A stretch of DNA of 64,000 nucleotides, taken from positions 4,780,494 to 4,844,493 of the forward strand of contig CP011806.1 in the NCBI GenBank assembly GCA_001664505.1, in the 5' to 3' direction. Below the pieces are notes generated by a model that worked only from the letters and a program-made list of their open reading frames with translations, had not been told where the DNA came from and did not search any database. Below, piece after piece: positions 63,897 through 64,000 of this stretch. This DNA comes from Acidobacteria bacterium Mor1. GTDB taxonomy: Bacteria; Acidobacteriota; Polarisedimenticolia; Polarisedimenticolales; Polarisedimenticolaceae. Position 1 is the first letter of the stretch, and each line of letters begins with the position of its first letter. Position numbers and translations under genes: made by a program.

Positions 63897-64000
63897 TCGG
63901 CACTGTCGGCCGACCGGGCGTCGAAGCCCGGGATTTCCTCAACAAGTTCCCCGATCGGCGCGACTTACAGAGTCGCGATACCCATATTGTAGAATGCCCG

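Noticed and set aside
63897-64000. Frameshifted Fn3 continuation after the beta-helix gene
   Set aside because: The frame following the stop shows no Fn3 pattern, and neither does the sequence after the stop of the 57115 propeller. A small 7-bp hairpin (63959-63977) and an AT-rich end are all that is visible.

Overview
This 64 kb window is GC-rich, protein-dense bacterial DNA. I see no rRNA, tRNA, CRISPR array, transposase or phage gene. Several gene types suggest an Acidobacteriota-like organism: a TonB-dependent receptor with an N-terminal carboxypeptidase-regulatory-like domain, many PQQ-like beta-propeller proteins, a CRTAC1 (FG-GAP plus ASPIC/UnbV) protein, and giant secreted proteins with thrombospondin type 3 (TSP3) or 'DCNGNGxPDxCD' calcium-binding repeats. 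Thermoanaerobaculia or a neighbouring class seems possible and Myxococcota is an alternative. No marker gene fixes the lineage.

Layout. 1-7 kb: the 3' part of a secreted PcRGLX/YetA-like carbohydrate-active protein, a TPR membrane protein with a Cys4 output domain, then a translationally coupled operon of ECF sigma factor, RseA-like anti-sigma factor and a secreted three-repeat protein, closed by a strong terminator. 7-11 kb: two minus-strand genes (a thioredoxin/MsrA-like hybrid and a GNAT protein) and a polytopic GT-C-type glycosyltransferase. 11-17 kb: one giant secreted protein (beta-propeller, TSP3 arrays, three malectin-like domains). 17.6-20.6 kb: a TAXI-TRAP transporter (binding lipoprotein plus fused permease).

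20.8-40.1 kb is the most coherent and most interesting part: twelve same-strand, mostly overlapping or tightly spaced genes. They encode three exported beta-propellers, a LuxE/PaaK-like adenylating enzyme, an aldehyde dehydrogenase-superfamily protein, an iron-type alcohol dehydrogenase, a HemN/HemW-like radical SAM enzyme, a TonB-dependent siderophore-type receptor, a flavoenzyme with the halogenase signature WxWxIP, a GT4 glycosyltransferase, a 4HBT thioesterase, and a LolD/MacB-type ABC ATPase with a very large FtsX permease. Read together (inference) they look like a pathway that activates and reduces a carboxylic acid, decorates the product, exports it and perhaps takes up a related metal or porphyrin ligand. 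I do not recognise it as a described system.

40.5-43.5 kb: a second TonB receptor, followed by a terminator and a compact 159-bp element with perfect 25-bp inverted ends. 44-49 kb: housekeeping-like genes (TrhA/hemolysin III, zinc alcohol dehydrogenase, patatin-like hydrolase, zinc-ribbon HExxH membrane protein, AT-richer TPR/membrane protein). 49-58.6 kb: secreted proteins, namely an M4 metalloprotease with DNRLRE and TSP3 modules, a 1409-aa protein built by tandem duplication and ending in a von Willebrand A-like domain, and a stand-alone paralogue of the beta-propeller found in the 11-17 kb giant. 58.9-62.3 kb: an operon of small membrane protein, CRTAC1 protein and TPR protein. 62.5-63.9 kb: a secreted right-handed beta-helix protein behind a good sigma-54 promoter match.

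Regulatory signals that can be read directly include several intrinsic terminators, a TTGACA-type promoter, and a recurrent TTTACA-N4-TTTACA element in three promoter gaps.
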